Position numbers and translations under genes: made by a program. The notes under the pieces are model-generated. The model did not search any database. It was not told the origin of the DNA and saw nothing but the letters and a program-made list of their open reading frames with translations. Of a DNA stretch of 64,000 nt, positions 8,716 through 16,585 are shown in pieces; within the stretch, counting starts at the first letter, position 1, and every line of letters starts with the position of its first letter. The stretch comes from CAZRSW01 sp964602845 (GTDB taxonomy: Bacteria; Chloroflexota; Dehalococcoidia; Lucifugimonadales; UBA826), in assembly GCA_964602845.1 (NCBI GenBank), contig CAZRSW010000005.1, forward strand, positions 62,001 through 126,000, in the 5' to 3' direction.

Positions 8716-9981
8716 TTACTTGTCTTTTTGCGTGGGTATGACTTTACATTTTGACATGCTAATCATCTCATCCCTTGTAAACCCAAGAGAATTTAGAATT
8801 TCCCATGTATTTTCTGATTTGATGCCCATAGGACTCCCAATTTCTCCAGGAGTTTTAGACATTTTTATTGGAATCCCAAATTGGTGCGTTGAATCTATTT
8901 TAGGGTTAATATTTTCCGCGAGAATTTCATTGTGTATTACTTGTGGATGATTTAAAAAATCTGATCGGTTTAATGCTGGTGAACTTGGAACATCAGCATC
9001 CGCTAGTTCATTTAGCCAATAAGATTTACTTTTTTCCTTAAATACAGGTTTGATTATCTCGTGAAGGAGTCCTTGGTTTTCTGTAGGAATATTCCAAGGT
9101 GCCCCAAAGAATCTTTTGTCTTTGGCTAGTTCAGGCTTTTTGATTGCAGAGCAGAACTTTTTCCAAAAAGCTTCATTACCTGCAGCTACAAAGATCCACC
9201 CATCGCTACATTCATACAATCCATATACAGGATTCCGGATTTGTTGTGAGTTCGATAAAGCCGTTGGTGCTTGCGAGTGGAATGAGGAGCCTTTCTTAGT
9301 AACAATTGTGAATGTTGGCCTCATGGCAATTGCTCCAAAATACAAAGGCACTTCGATTTTTTGTCCCATTCCGCTAGTTTCACGCTCGAATAAAGCGGAA
9401 GTAATTGCAAAACTGGCAAGAAATGAGGTCCCGTAGCTAGCAAAAGGAATTTTCACATACATTGGAGGAGAGTCTTTTCCTCCTTGGTCACCATAAATCC
9501 CTGCAATTGTTGAGACCACTCCATTGTCAGCTGCTATATCAGATAATGGCCCTGATTCTCCAAATGGTGGCATTGCACAATAGAGCAACTTGGGATTAAT
9601 TCCTTGGACCGATTCAAAATCCAAATAAAGGGATTTAGCTTCACCTGGCAACCAATCTTCAATAAGTCCATCGGACACTTCGATTAATCGCTTCAAGGCT
9701 TCAAATCCGGTTTTATGTGTGTAATCTAATTCCAGACTTCTTTGACCTCGGTTCCATTGTTCCCAAATTTGATGACCTGTATCTATTCCATCGAGGTTAG
9801 ATTCCGATTGAAATGGTAGATCGACCCTTATAATTTCAGCCCCCATATCGGCCATCAGCATAGATGCATATGATCCCGCGATATGAGTCGAGAAATTAAG
9901 GATTTTTATTCCATTTAAAGCTTTGATGGTTGAAATTACCTTTCTATCAGTTGAAAATTCAATATGGCTCTGCAAAGGCAT
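8716..9981 (-). CDS. Class III CoA-transferase paralog lacking the catalytic Asp
   Basis: The protein of about 421 residues has the same fold as its downstream partner: 'LNGIKILNFSTHIAGSYAS', 'MGAEIIRVDLP', 'NRGQRSLELDY', 'FGESGP' and 'SGMGQKIEVPL'. Aligning 'YVKIPFASYGTS' with the partner's 'YLRTAVSDYSAA' puts Ser182 where the catalytic Asp should be. It therefore probably cannot form the aspartyl anhydride by itself. I chose the ATG at 9981; an upstream in-frame TTG at 10002 would add seven residues. The gene is first of the pair. A precedent for two dissimilar CaiB-type subunits is benzylsuccinate CoA-transferase (BbsEF). A diverged homodimer is the alternative. Confidence 0.78.
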   Translation of the reverse strand: MPLQSHIEFSTDRKVISTIKALNGIKILNFSTHIAGSYASMLMADMGAEIIRVDLPFQSESNLDGIDTGHQIWEQWNRGQRSLELDYTHKTGFEALKRLIEVSDGLIEDWLPGEAKSLYLDFESVQGINPKLLYCAMPPFGESGPLSDIAADNGVVSTIAGIYGDQGGKDSPPMYVKIPFASYGTSFLASFAITSALFERETSGMGQKIEVPLYFGAIAMRPTFTIVTKKGSSFHSQAPTALSNSQQIRNPVYGLYECSDGWIFVAAGNEAFWKKFCSAIKKPELAKDKRFFGAPWNIPTENQGLLHEIIKPVFKEKSKSYWLNELADADVPSSPALNRSDFLNHPQVIHNEILAENINPKIDSTHQFGIPIKMSKTPGEIGSPMGIKSENTWEILNSLGFTRDEMISMSKCKVIPTQKDK

Positions 9982-10271
9982 TCTATAGCAACCACGAAAC
10001 AAATTAAATTATTGGGAAAAGGGTTCAATTTCAACGATCAAGTCTGTAGGAGATTCATTAATTATTAGAGCAACAGTTGCAACAGCTTGTTATTGCATCC
10101 AAGAACTAATTTCAATCGCAGAAATAGAATATTTGAGTGCTGCACCGTGAGCACCTCTGACCGAGATCACGCCCGGCATTCATCCCAAGTATTGATTTCA
10201 ACAAGGATCCTGCAGACGTTTTAAAAAGACCCCTCAAAGTACCAAGGAGCCTCAAGCCTGACCAGAGATGA

Positions 10272-11405
10272 TTATTCTACAGTGCAGATATGTTCCTTAC
10301 GAACCAACTCCCAGTCTATCTCAAACCCAAGGCCCGGCAACGTCGGAGCATGAACCATACCATTCCTGTCCACCTCAATGTCATTCACTAAGGCATACTT
10401 ATTAGCACCGGTGCACGGAAATACTTCATAGAACTCACAATTAGGCACAGCCATGGTAACGTGCAGATTAGCCACATTATTCAACGAGTTACCACCGTGA
10501 TGTATCTCACATTTCATATTGAACCCTTCAGCGAGGTGGCACAACCGAACCATTGGTGTTATTCCACCAGTGACAGCCACGTCCCCCCGGAGAATATCTG
10601 TAGCATACTGTGTTATCCACTGTGTCATGCCATAGTATCGCCCTGGCGCAAATTCAGTAGACATAATCGGAATATCTAGCTTTTCATGCAATTTAATATA
10701 ATTGTAGATATCTTCCTCAACCAAGGGATCTTCATACCAGTAGAAATTAAGCTCTTCTATAGCTCTACCAATCCTCAAAGCATCTTCGTATTGATACGAC
10801 CACATTGAATCCAACATTAATGTGAACTCATCGCCCACTGCATCTCTAACAGCGCTGGATATATCGATATCATACTTAGGATCACCGTGAGGATGGATTT
10901 TGTGGGCAGTCCAACCAAGTTCCTTGAAATATATCGCTTCGTCGGCGTATTCCTCTTTTGTCTCATGATAGGCTGTACTCGAATAAGCAGGAACGGAATT
11001 CTTACAGGTCCCAAGCAGCCGATGAATGGGTTGCTCAGCTATCTTCCCATTAATATCCCAAAGGCAGATGTCTATGGCTCCAATAACGTACGTAGACACT
11101 GACCTGTTTTGTCTCCACATGTCCCACCAAATACTACCTATGTCCTGCGGATTGCGACCGAGAATCAGAGGTTTTATAAATTCCATTAATCCCTTTACAA
11201 AATGATCCGCCCCAATACGTGAAGACCCCAAGAACGCGTTACCCACTATCCCTTCATCTGTTTCAACAGATACAACTCCCAACTGCCTGGAACCCTCTGA
11301 TGTTGATGCAGCCGTAATCTTCCAAGGAGTCGTTGAATTCCTGGTGTCTCCAGAACGATCCAGGGTCCAATTAAACATATCGACTTTAACGTTAGTGATT
11401 TTCAT
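10272..11405 (-). CDS. Enolase-superfamily enzyme with K-x-H motif
   Basis: The 377-residue protein has the MR/MLE capping domain and barrel. The second-strand lysine motif reads K-I-H ('AHKIHPHG', near residues 170-177). The metal ligands are D in 'LMLDSMW', E in 'YWYEDP' and E in 'MSTEFAP', and a His lies in 'EIHHGGN'; 'FYEVFP' supplies the last Glu. This ligand set predicts proton abstraction alpha to a carboxylate, as in acid-sugar dehydratases. The K-x-H motif and the 'DSMW' segment set it apart from the other four copies in the window. It lies alone between the CoA-transferase pair and the amidase, all leftward, with 268 and 211 bp on its two sides. Confidence 0.83.
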   Translation of the reverse strand: MKITNVKVDMFNWTLDRSGDTRNSTTPWKITAASTSEGSRQLGVVSVETDEGIVGNAFLGSSRIGADHFVKGLMEFIKPLILGRNPQDIGSIWWDMWRQNRSVSTYVIGAIDICLWDINGKIAEQPIHRLLGTCKNSVPAYSSTAYHETKEEYADEAIYFKELGWTAHKIHPHGDPKYDIDISSAVRDAVGDEFTLMLDSMWSYQYEDALRIGRAIEELNFYWYEDPLVEEDIYNYIKLHEKLDIPIMSTEFAPGRYYGMTQWITQYATDILRGDVAVTGGITPMVRLCHLAEGFNMKCEIHHGGNSLNNVANLHVTMAVPNCEFYEVFPCTGANKYALVNDIEVDRNGMVHAPTLPGLGFEIDWELVRKEHICTVE

Positions 11406-11616
11406 GCCACTCTACTCCTTCTTCTATTGTTATTGCCGCGCCACCATTATTCCAGATATCAGACATGTTTAAGCGCCCCCTTGGGCCACCGGAATAATAT
11501 ATGCTTATTAACAGGACCACGTAGTCCTCACAAGAAGAACCCTTTTTAGAAATGGTAGACACGCAACCTAACAAATATTACATCGGATGATAATCACTGC
11601 TTGAGAAAGTTACTTT

Positions 11617-13035
11617 CTACACGCAGATCTCGGGCTTGATCTTCCAAAATCCCGTAGCATCCTCAAAAGCTTTCGCTAGCTGTAGAACACCCATTTCATC
11701 CTGATATCTCCCGACAATTTGAAGGCCCACAGGCAAACCTTCGCTGGTAAACCCACAGGGCACGGATATAGCAGGATGCCCGGTAACAGTGATGAAATAG
11801 CAAGACTTCATCCAATCAATAAAGTTTTTCATTTTAATACCATTGATTTCTTCTACCCATCGCTTCTTGACGTCGAATGGGGGTCTCTGACTCACTGGGC
11901 AAACTAAAAACTCATATTCCTTCATATATGCATTCATTCTCTGAAACAAATCCATACGTTTCCTCTCAGCCCAACCCACTTCCACTCCCGAAAGTTCGGC
12001 CCCTTGCTCAATATCCCATATCATGGTCTCCTTTAACTGCTCCCGATGTTGCGAAAGTAGTTCACCATGAGTTATTTCTCTCCCCCAACCCCTCAAGATA
12101 AGAAAAATCTCGTTGGCATCTGAAAAGTCTGGATCTGAGTCAAAAATATTGCAACCTAGATTACTGAAAATGTGCCGCTGTGATTCCATTACCTCTGTGG
12201 TCCTCTTATCAATGGGCAATCCACCAAGGTCTCCGCTCCAGGCGATATTGACTCCTTCGAAGTCTCTCTTTAACGACTCCGAAAATACATCGCCTGGTTG
12301 CGCAATGGATATTGGTACGCGAGAGTCTGGGCCCGCAATAGCAGACAATAAAAGCGCACAATCTTCTACATTTCTTGCCATAGGGCCTTGAACAGTGATT
12401 GGATTCCAACCCATTTTGCTGGGGAACATCGGTACCCTACCAGGAGAAGTTCGAAATCCAACGACATTACAAAAATTAGCCGGATTGCGAAGAGAGCCTC
12501 CAGTATCGCTCCCATCGGATATAGGAATCATCCTGCAAGCCAAAGCAACCGCCGACCCACCACTACTTCCTCCACAAGTGAGGGATAAGTCATATGGGTT
12601 AAGAGTTTCTCCAAAAACTTCGTTGTAAGTCTGAGCCCCTGCTCCAAATTCGGGGGTGTTGGTCTTACCGATAGTAATTGCTCCTGCTGCCTGCATACGT
12701 TCCACAATAAGATCACTGTAATCTGGTACGAAATCCCTATATATAGGAGACCCATAAGTAGTTAACATACCTTTAGTTGGCACAAGATCCTTGTGAGCAA
12801 CGGGCAAGCCATGAAGAGGTCCAAGGTCACCTCCTCGTGCTGTAGCCTCATCCGCTAATTTTGCCGCAACTAACCCCTCTTCAGGAGCCAGGGTAACGAT
12901 AGCATTCACTTTCGGATTGATCTTTTCTATCTGAGCCAGATGTGCTTCCATCACCTCTACTGAAGATATTTCCCGAGATTTGATCTTGTCTGCCATACTT
13001 ACCGCCGTTAGATCAATAATTTCAGCTGATGCCAT
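11617..13035 (-). CDS. Amidase signature-family hydrolase
   Basis: The protein of about 472 residues has the complete amidase signature triad: K82 in 'PVAHKDL', the cis-Ser S157 in 'GGSSGGSAVALA' and nucleophile S181 in 'GSDTGGSLRNPA'. The C-terminal 'GLPVGLQIVGRYQDE' is also typical. The family hydrolyses carboxamides, including aryl, acyl and GatA-like substrates. There is no GatB/GatC gene nearby, so this is probably a catabolic amidase. I placed the start at the ATG at 13035 because a GGAGG lies just upstream of it inside a longer frame that begins at 13056. It is cytoplasmic, with no signal peptide. Confidence 0.88.
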   Translation of the reverse strand: MASAEIIDLTAVSMADKIKSREISSVEVMEAHLAQIEKINPKVNAIVTLAPEEGLVAAKLADEATARGGDLGPLHGLPVAHKDLVPTKGMLTTYGSPIYRDFVPDYSDLIVERMQAAGAITIGKTNTPEFGAGAQTYNEVFGETLNPYDLSLTCGGSSGGSAVALACRMIPISDGSDTGGSLRNPANFCNVVGFRTSPGRVPMFPSKMGWNPITVQGPMARNVEDCALLLSAIAGPDSRVPISIAQPGDVFSESLKRDFEGVNIAWSGDLGGLPIDKRTTEVMESQRHIFSNLGCNIFDSDPDFSDANEIFLILRGWGREITHGELLSQHREQLKETMIWDIEQGAELSGVEVGWAERKRMDLFQRMNAYMKEYEFLVCPVSQRPPFDVKKRWVEEINGIKMKNFIDWMKSCYFITVTGHPAISVPCGFTSEGLPVGLQIVGRYQDEMGVLQLAKAFEDATGFWKIKPEICV

Positions 13036-13247
13036 TATTCCTCCATCCAATCTCATGTCAATCCCAACAATTTATCAAGCAATGGAGCCATTCTAATTCA
13101 AATTGATTCAAATTAGGTAACATATAGCCCTTAATACCCAACGTGATGCAAAAACATATTTCATGATCGCGCAAGAGTCTAGAGACCAGGAAAGATATGT
13201 TCTTGGAATTACATCAACTGCCGAAGTGATACCATCCTTTTTACAAC

Positions 13248-13264
13248 GTTACCTTTCTGGTAAC
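13248..13264. promoter_or_regulatory. Short inverted repeat upstream of the 13.3 kb operon
   Basis: GTTACC-TTTCT-GGTAAC is a perfect 6-bp inverted repeat with a 5-nt spacer, 44 bp before the first ATG of the aldolase operon. Its size and position would suit a repressor operator or a weak leader hairpin. No regulator gene is visible nearby, so this is only a candidate. Confidence 0.2.
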
Positions 13265-13308
13265 CTAGCTATCGGACCTAGTACTTCAGTGAATGACGGA
13301 GGATTTGC

Positions 13309-14100
13309 ATGGTAAAACCCAATATTTTAAGACAAAAGCTAGAATCAGGAGAACCAACCCTAAGCACCCATATCCACAGTGTTTGGCCATCTGTAATTGA
13401 AGCCCTAGGCCATACAGGCCTTTATGACTATGTTGAATTCGTCGCAGAATACGGACCGTCAGATCTTCACGATTTGGACAATATGTGCCGAGCTGCGGAA
13501 CTCTACAACCTAGGCAGCATGATCAAGATTGATCAAAGCCTCATGCCATTCCTCGCACAACGAGGCATAGGGTCTGGCTTCAATAGTGTACTTTTCACCG
13601 ACACTAGGAACGTGGGAGAGGTAAAAGAATGCATTGAAGCCGCCAGACCTGATCACCCCGACCATGGAGGACTATATGGAGTCGCCACTCGTAGAAATTC
13701 TTACATGGGATATGGCGGTACCCAAGAATATGTCGACAGTCTTGGAGACGTCGTTTTGGCATTTATGATTGAAAAAAAGGGTGCTGTGGACAACCTAGAA
13801 GAAATCCTATCCTTGCCCGAAGTAGAGATGGTCCAGTGGGGAGGAGCGGATTACTCGATGAATATTGGTCATCCACGCCAAATGAACCATCCTGACGTAG
13901 AAGCAGCCAAGAAAAAAACGTTTGAGATGGCCTTAGAGATGGGTGTACATCCTCGAGCAGAAGTTAACTCCTCTGATGGCATTAAAGAATATCTTGATAT
14001 TGGCGTAAGACATTTTTCCGTCGGGACTGACATAACTATTCTATATGACTTTTGGAAAAGCGAGGGTGAAAAGATCATCCGTGCCCTCGAGGGCGAATAA
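13309..14100 (+). CDS. HpcH/HpaI aldolase-like protein with altered active site
   Basis: The 263-residue TIM-barrel protein belongs to the HpcH/HpaI aldolase (citrate lyase beta-like) family. The metal-binding Glu ('FMIEKKGAVDN') and Asp ('GGADYSMNIG') segments are recognisable, as is 'HFSVGTD' near the end. Two residues that act in HpaI class II aldolases differ. The His of the usual E-H-A/G-P motif is Tyr48 ('VAEYGP'), and the Arg of the V-R-x strand is Lys73 ('MIKID'). The metal site is kept but the catalytic acid/base set is changed, so the reaction may not be a standard retro-aldol cleavage. It opens a four-gene operon with an SDR, a dienelactone hydrolase and a small protein (gaps of 10-30 bp). 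Confidence 0.8.
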   Translation: MVKPNILRQKLESGEPTLSTHIHSVWPSVIEALGHTGLYDYVEFVAEYGPSDLHDLDNMCRAAELYNLGSMIKIDQSLMPFLAQRGIGSGFNSVLFTDTRNVGEVKECIEAARPDHPDHGGLYGVATRRNSYMGYGGTQEYVDSLGDVVLAFMIEKKGAVDNLEEILSLPEVEMVQWGGADYSMNIGHPRQMNHPDVEAAKKKTFEMALEMGVHPRAEVNSSDGIKEYLDIGVRHFSVGTDITILYDFWKSEGEKIIRALEGE

Positions 14101-14120
14101 TTTCAAGTAGGAACACTTAG

Positions 14121-14915
14121 ATGGAACTTGAGTTACAGGGGAAAACAGCGATCATAACGGGTGCCAGTAAGGGAATCGGAAAAGCCATTGCCTTGAACTT
14201 AGCAGAGGAAGGTGTAAACCTCGCCATCTGTGCTAGATCTAAGGGTCCTCTTGAATCTACCGCAGAGGCAATTCGGAAAAGAACTGGCCGTAAAGTCTTC
14301 AGCCAAGTCACCGACATGACCGATGATAATTCCGTGAGAAATTTTGTGGAATTCTCTCTTAAAAGCCTAGGATCCGTTGACATTCTAGTTAACAACGCCG
14401 CTGCACCCGGCGGCTTAGTAACAGGACCATTAAAGTCCGCGGATCCGGTTAAACTAATGTTAGACATTGATACTAAGGTAGTAGGGTATCTTCGAGCGGC
14501 TAAAGCTGTATCAGAACAGATGAAAAAGCAGGGATGGGGCCGAATAATAAACATAGGAGGCTTAGCTGCTAGGACAGCAGGTACTATAAGCGGCATGAGA
14601 AATTTAGCTCTCACCCATCTCACAAAAACATTGTCCAACGAGCTGGGTCCTCACGGTATTACAGTGAACATAGTGCACCCGGGTGCTACTAGGACTGAAC
14701 GGACCAAATCGTTGCAAAGAACCCAGGCCAGAGTGGAAAACATCAGAGAGGCTGAGGTAGAAAGTCGATCAATCAGCGATCTAGATGTACGAAGAATGAT
14801 AGACGCATCTGAGATTGCCTATCTAGTTACTTTCCTAGCATCCAACAAAGCGGCAGCAATCACAGGGGAGAGCATAGCAGCAGGCGGAGGGGTCGGAGCG
14901 TCAGTATTCCACTAG
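14121..14915 (+). CDS. SDR-family protein lacking the Ser-Tyr-Lys triad
   Basis: The 264-residue protein has an intact Rossmann cofactor motif (G14-A-S-K-G-I-G20), the 'LVNNAA' segment at 89-94, and the 'LTKTLSNELGPHGITVN' and 'HPG' elements of classical SDRs. The catalytic region is different. Where the family has Y-x-x-x-K it reads S157-G-M-R-N161, and the catalytic Ser strand reads 'IINIGG'. All three triad residues are therefore replaced. The protein probably still binds NAD(P), but classical hydride-transfer chemistry is doubtful. It may belong to a divergent SDR subgroup with a G-M-R-N motif. It sits 20 bp after the aldolase-like gene and 29 bp before the hydrolase gene. Confidence 0.85.
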   Translation: MELELQGKTAIITGASKGIGKAIALNLAEEGVNLAICARSKGPLESTAEAIRKRTGRKVFSQVTDMTDDNSVRNFVEFSLKSLGSVDILVNNAAAPGGLVTGPLKSADPVKLMLDIDTKVVGYLRAAKAVSEQMKKQGWGRIINIGGLAARTAGTISGMRNLALTHLTKTLSNELGPHGITVNIVHPGATRTERTKSLQRTQARVENIREAEVESRSISDLDVRRMIDASEIAYLVTFLASNKAAAITGESIAAGGGVGASVFH

Positions 14916-14944
14916 TAAACGTAATCACATCTGAAGGAGATACC

Positions 14945-15700
14945 ATGTACACAACAGATCAATTTGAAGGAATGATAGCAGAAACTATTACCGTGAAAGG
15001 CCATGGAGGAAACGCCATAAATACTTACTTTGCGCGTCCAGAAGGCCCCGGTCCGTTCCCATCGGTGGTAGTGATCCACCATTTACCGGGATGGGATGAA
15101 TTGTACAGGGAATTTACTAGGAGGTTGGCGCATCATGGCTACCTCGCAATCAGTCCTGACCTATATTGTCGAGAGGGAAAAGGTACGCCGGAAGACGTCG
15201 CTGCTGCGGTTAGGGCAGATGGAGGAGTTGCCGACGAACAAGTTATGGGAGATCTACAAGGCGCTGCTGACTACGTTCTTTCATTACCGACGTCAAACGG
15301 AAAAGTAGGAGTCTTCGGGACTTGTTCGGGCGGCAGACACGCCTTTTTAGCCGGTTGCCTGTTAAACGTCTTCGACGCAGTTGTGGAATGCTGGGGAGGG
15401 AACGTCATCATGGATAACGAGCAACTCACAGAAAAACAACCTGTGTCCCCAAATAAATACACTGGGAAATTGAGCGCACCTCTACTCGGACTATTTGGAG
15501 ACCTTGATCAAAGCCCCACACCAGAACAAGTAAATCAACATGAGAAAGAACTAAAGGCAGCAGGTAAAAATATCGAATTTCATAGATACCCGGAGGCCGG
15601 TCATGGCTTCTTATACTACGATCGTCCCATTTACCATCAAAGCTCAGCGGTTGACGGGTGGGAAAAAATGTTCAAATTTTTCTCTAGACATTTAAGTTAG
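14945..15700 (+). CDS. Dienelactone hydrolase-family protein
   Basis: This 251-residue alpha/beta hydrolase has the dienelactone hydrolase Cys-nucleophile motif G-T-C127-S-G-G, an Asp in 'LFGDLDQSPTPEQ' and a His in 'EAGHGFLYYDRP', giving a Cys-Asp-His triad. 'HHLPGWDE' and 'LAISPDLYCREG' match the family's oxyanion and glutamate regions. Dienelactone hydrolases open the lactone formed in chloroaromatic and related ring cleavage; many relatives act on other lactones or esters. A GGAG ribosome site precedes the ATG. It is third in the operon, so it probably acts on a lactone or ester intermediate made or used by the first two proteins. Confidence 0.87.
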   Translation: MYTTDQFEGMIAETITVKGHGGNAINTYFARPEGPGPFPSVVVIHHLPGWDELYREFTRRLAHHGYLAISPDLYCREGKGTPEDVAAAVRADGGVADEQVMGDLQGAADYVLSLPTSNGKVGVFGTCSGGRHAFLAGCLLNVFDAVVECWGGNVIMDNEQLTEKQPVSPNKYTGKLSAPLLGLFGDLDQSPTPEQVNQHEKELKAAGKNIEFHRYPEAGHGFLYYDRPIYHQSSAVDGWEKMFKFFSRHLS

Positions 15701-15710
15701 AGGTTTCAAT

Positions 15711-15989
15711 ATGTGCACAATGATATGCGAACAATCAGAGATAGCGGGTAGTGGTAAGGGTACAGATGGGTGGTTTCCACTGAAAAGAGTTAATGTTTCC
15801 TATGACCATCCGTTTAATGCGCCCTGGGAATACGGGGTTAATATTGATTTCGTGAACCCGGAAATAGGAATGGGAGCTAGGGTGGCTGTCGAGCTGAGTC
15901 CACATTCTGCCAAGCAATTGGCAGATACTATTATCTCAGCCTTGAAGAAAGGGGAGGCAGACCCACAAATAAAGGTATCTGTACTTTAA
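15711..15989 (+). CDS. Small conserved protein, DUF6295-like
   Basis: The 92-residue protein begins MCTMICEQSEIAG and contains 'GWFPLKRVNVSYDHPF', 'NIDFVNPE' and 'RVAVELSPHSAKQLADTII'. I recognise this pattern from small proteins next to dienelactone hydrolase or SDR genes (the DUF6295 type), but no function is established and the family name is from memory. It has no signal peptide, membrane segment or Cys pair apart from two Cys at positions 2 and 6. It starts 10 bp after the dienelactone hydrolase stop, so it is co-transcribed. A substrate-binding or accessory role in that pathway is a guess. Confidence 0.65.
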   Translation: MCTMICEQSEIAGSGKGTDGWFPLKRVNVSYDHPFNAPWEYGVNIDFVNPEIGMGARVAVELSPHSAKQLADTIISALKKGEADPQIKVSVL

Positions 15990-15990
15990 T

Positions 15991-16377
15991 CTAACGTTGG
16001 CGACTAGAAGTAGGCCTACTCAGGATATACCACGTTCCCAGCAGAGCAAGTACCACCACCCCACCTTTGAACAAAAATAACCAGTTGTAGGGCGAAAGAA
16101 GAGAAAGCCCCGTAAAAATCCATATACATGAGATAGATATTACTTTCGCTCTCAGTGGCATGGAACCTGTTTCCATAAAATCCCTGATCACTTTACCAAA
16201 AATTTTATGATTAGTTACCCATAAATACATCCGCTCATTTGATCTCATGAAACATGCTGCTGATAATATCAGAAAAATCGTGCCCGGTAGCCCTGGAAGC
16301 ACGTATCCTGCAATTCCAATGCCCAAGAATATGAACCCGACACAATAATAGATGTACTTCCGAAAGCGAGAGACCAA
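15991..16377 (-). CDS. YbaN/DUF454-family small membrane protein
   Basis: The 128-residue protein has three to four hydrophobic segments and the DUF454 signature: 'GLPGTIFLILSAACFMRSNERMYLWV' near residues 29-54, then 'FGKVIRDFMETGSMPLRAKV'. The family is an inner-membrane protein of unknown function (E. coli YbaN). It converges on the operon ending at 15989, with one base between the two stops. No partner gene lies upstream on the same strand. The assignment rests on this P-G-L-P-G-T and F-x-x-S-N/S-E-R pattern. Confidence 0.8.
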   Translation of the reverse strand: MVSRFRKYIYYCVGFIFLGIGIAGYVLPGLPGTIFLILSAACFMRSNERMYLWVTNHKIFGKVIRDFMETGSMPLRAKVISISCIWIFTGLSLLSPYNWLFLFKGGVVVLALLGTWYILSRPTSSRQR

Positions 16378-16585
16378 TTACACCACCGACAAAACTATTT
16401 TTTGCACAACCAAGTAAGGTTAACATCAAATAAGTAACAAAATAAATAACCGGACCGTTCCTTCTGGTTGACAGAAGAATGGGTGCGGCCATAACTTGAC
16501 ACTACAAGTGATTCCAAACTATCCCTATTACAAATACAATTCAACGGCTAGCAAATCATATTAGACAAAACATGTTGTTAATTTA

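Noticed and set aside
7562..10002. Foreign origin of the CoA-transferase pair because of its AT-rich, T-rich stretch
   Set aside because: I could not compute composition, and no mobile element, tRNA or repeat borders the pair.
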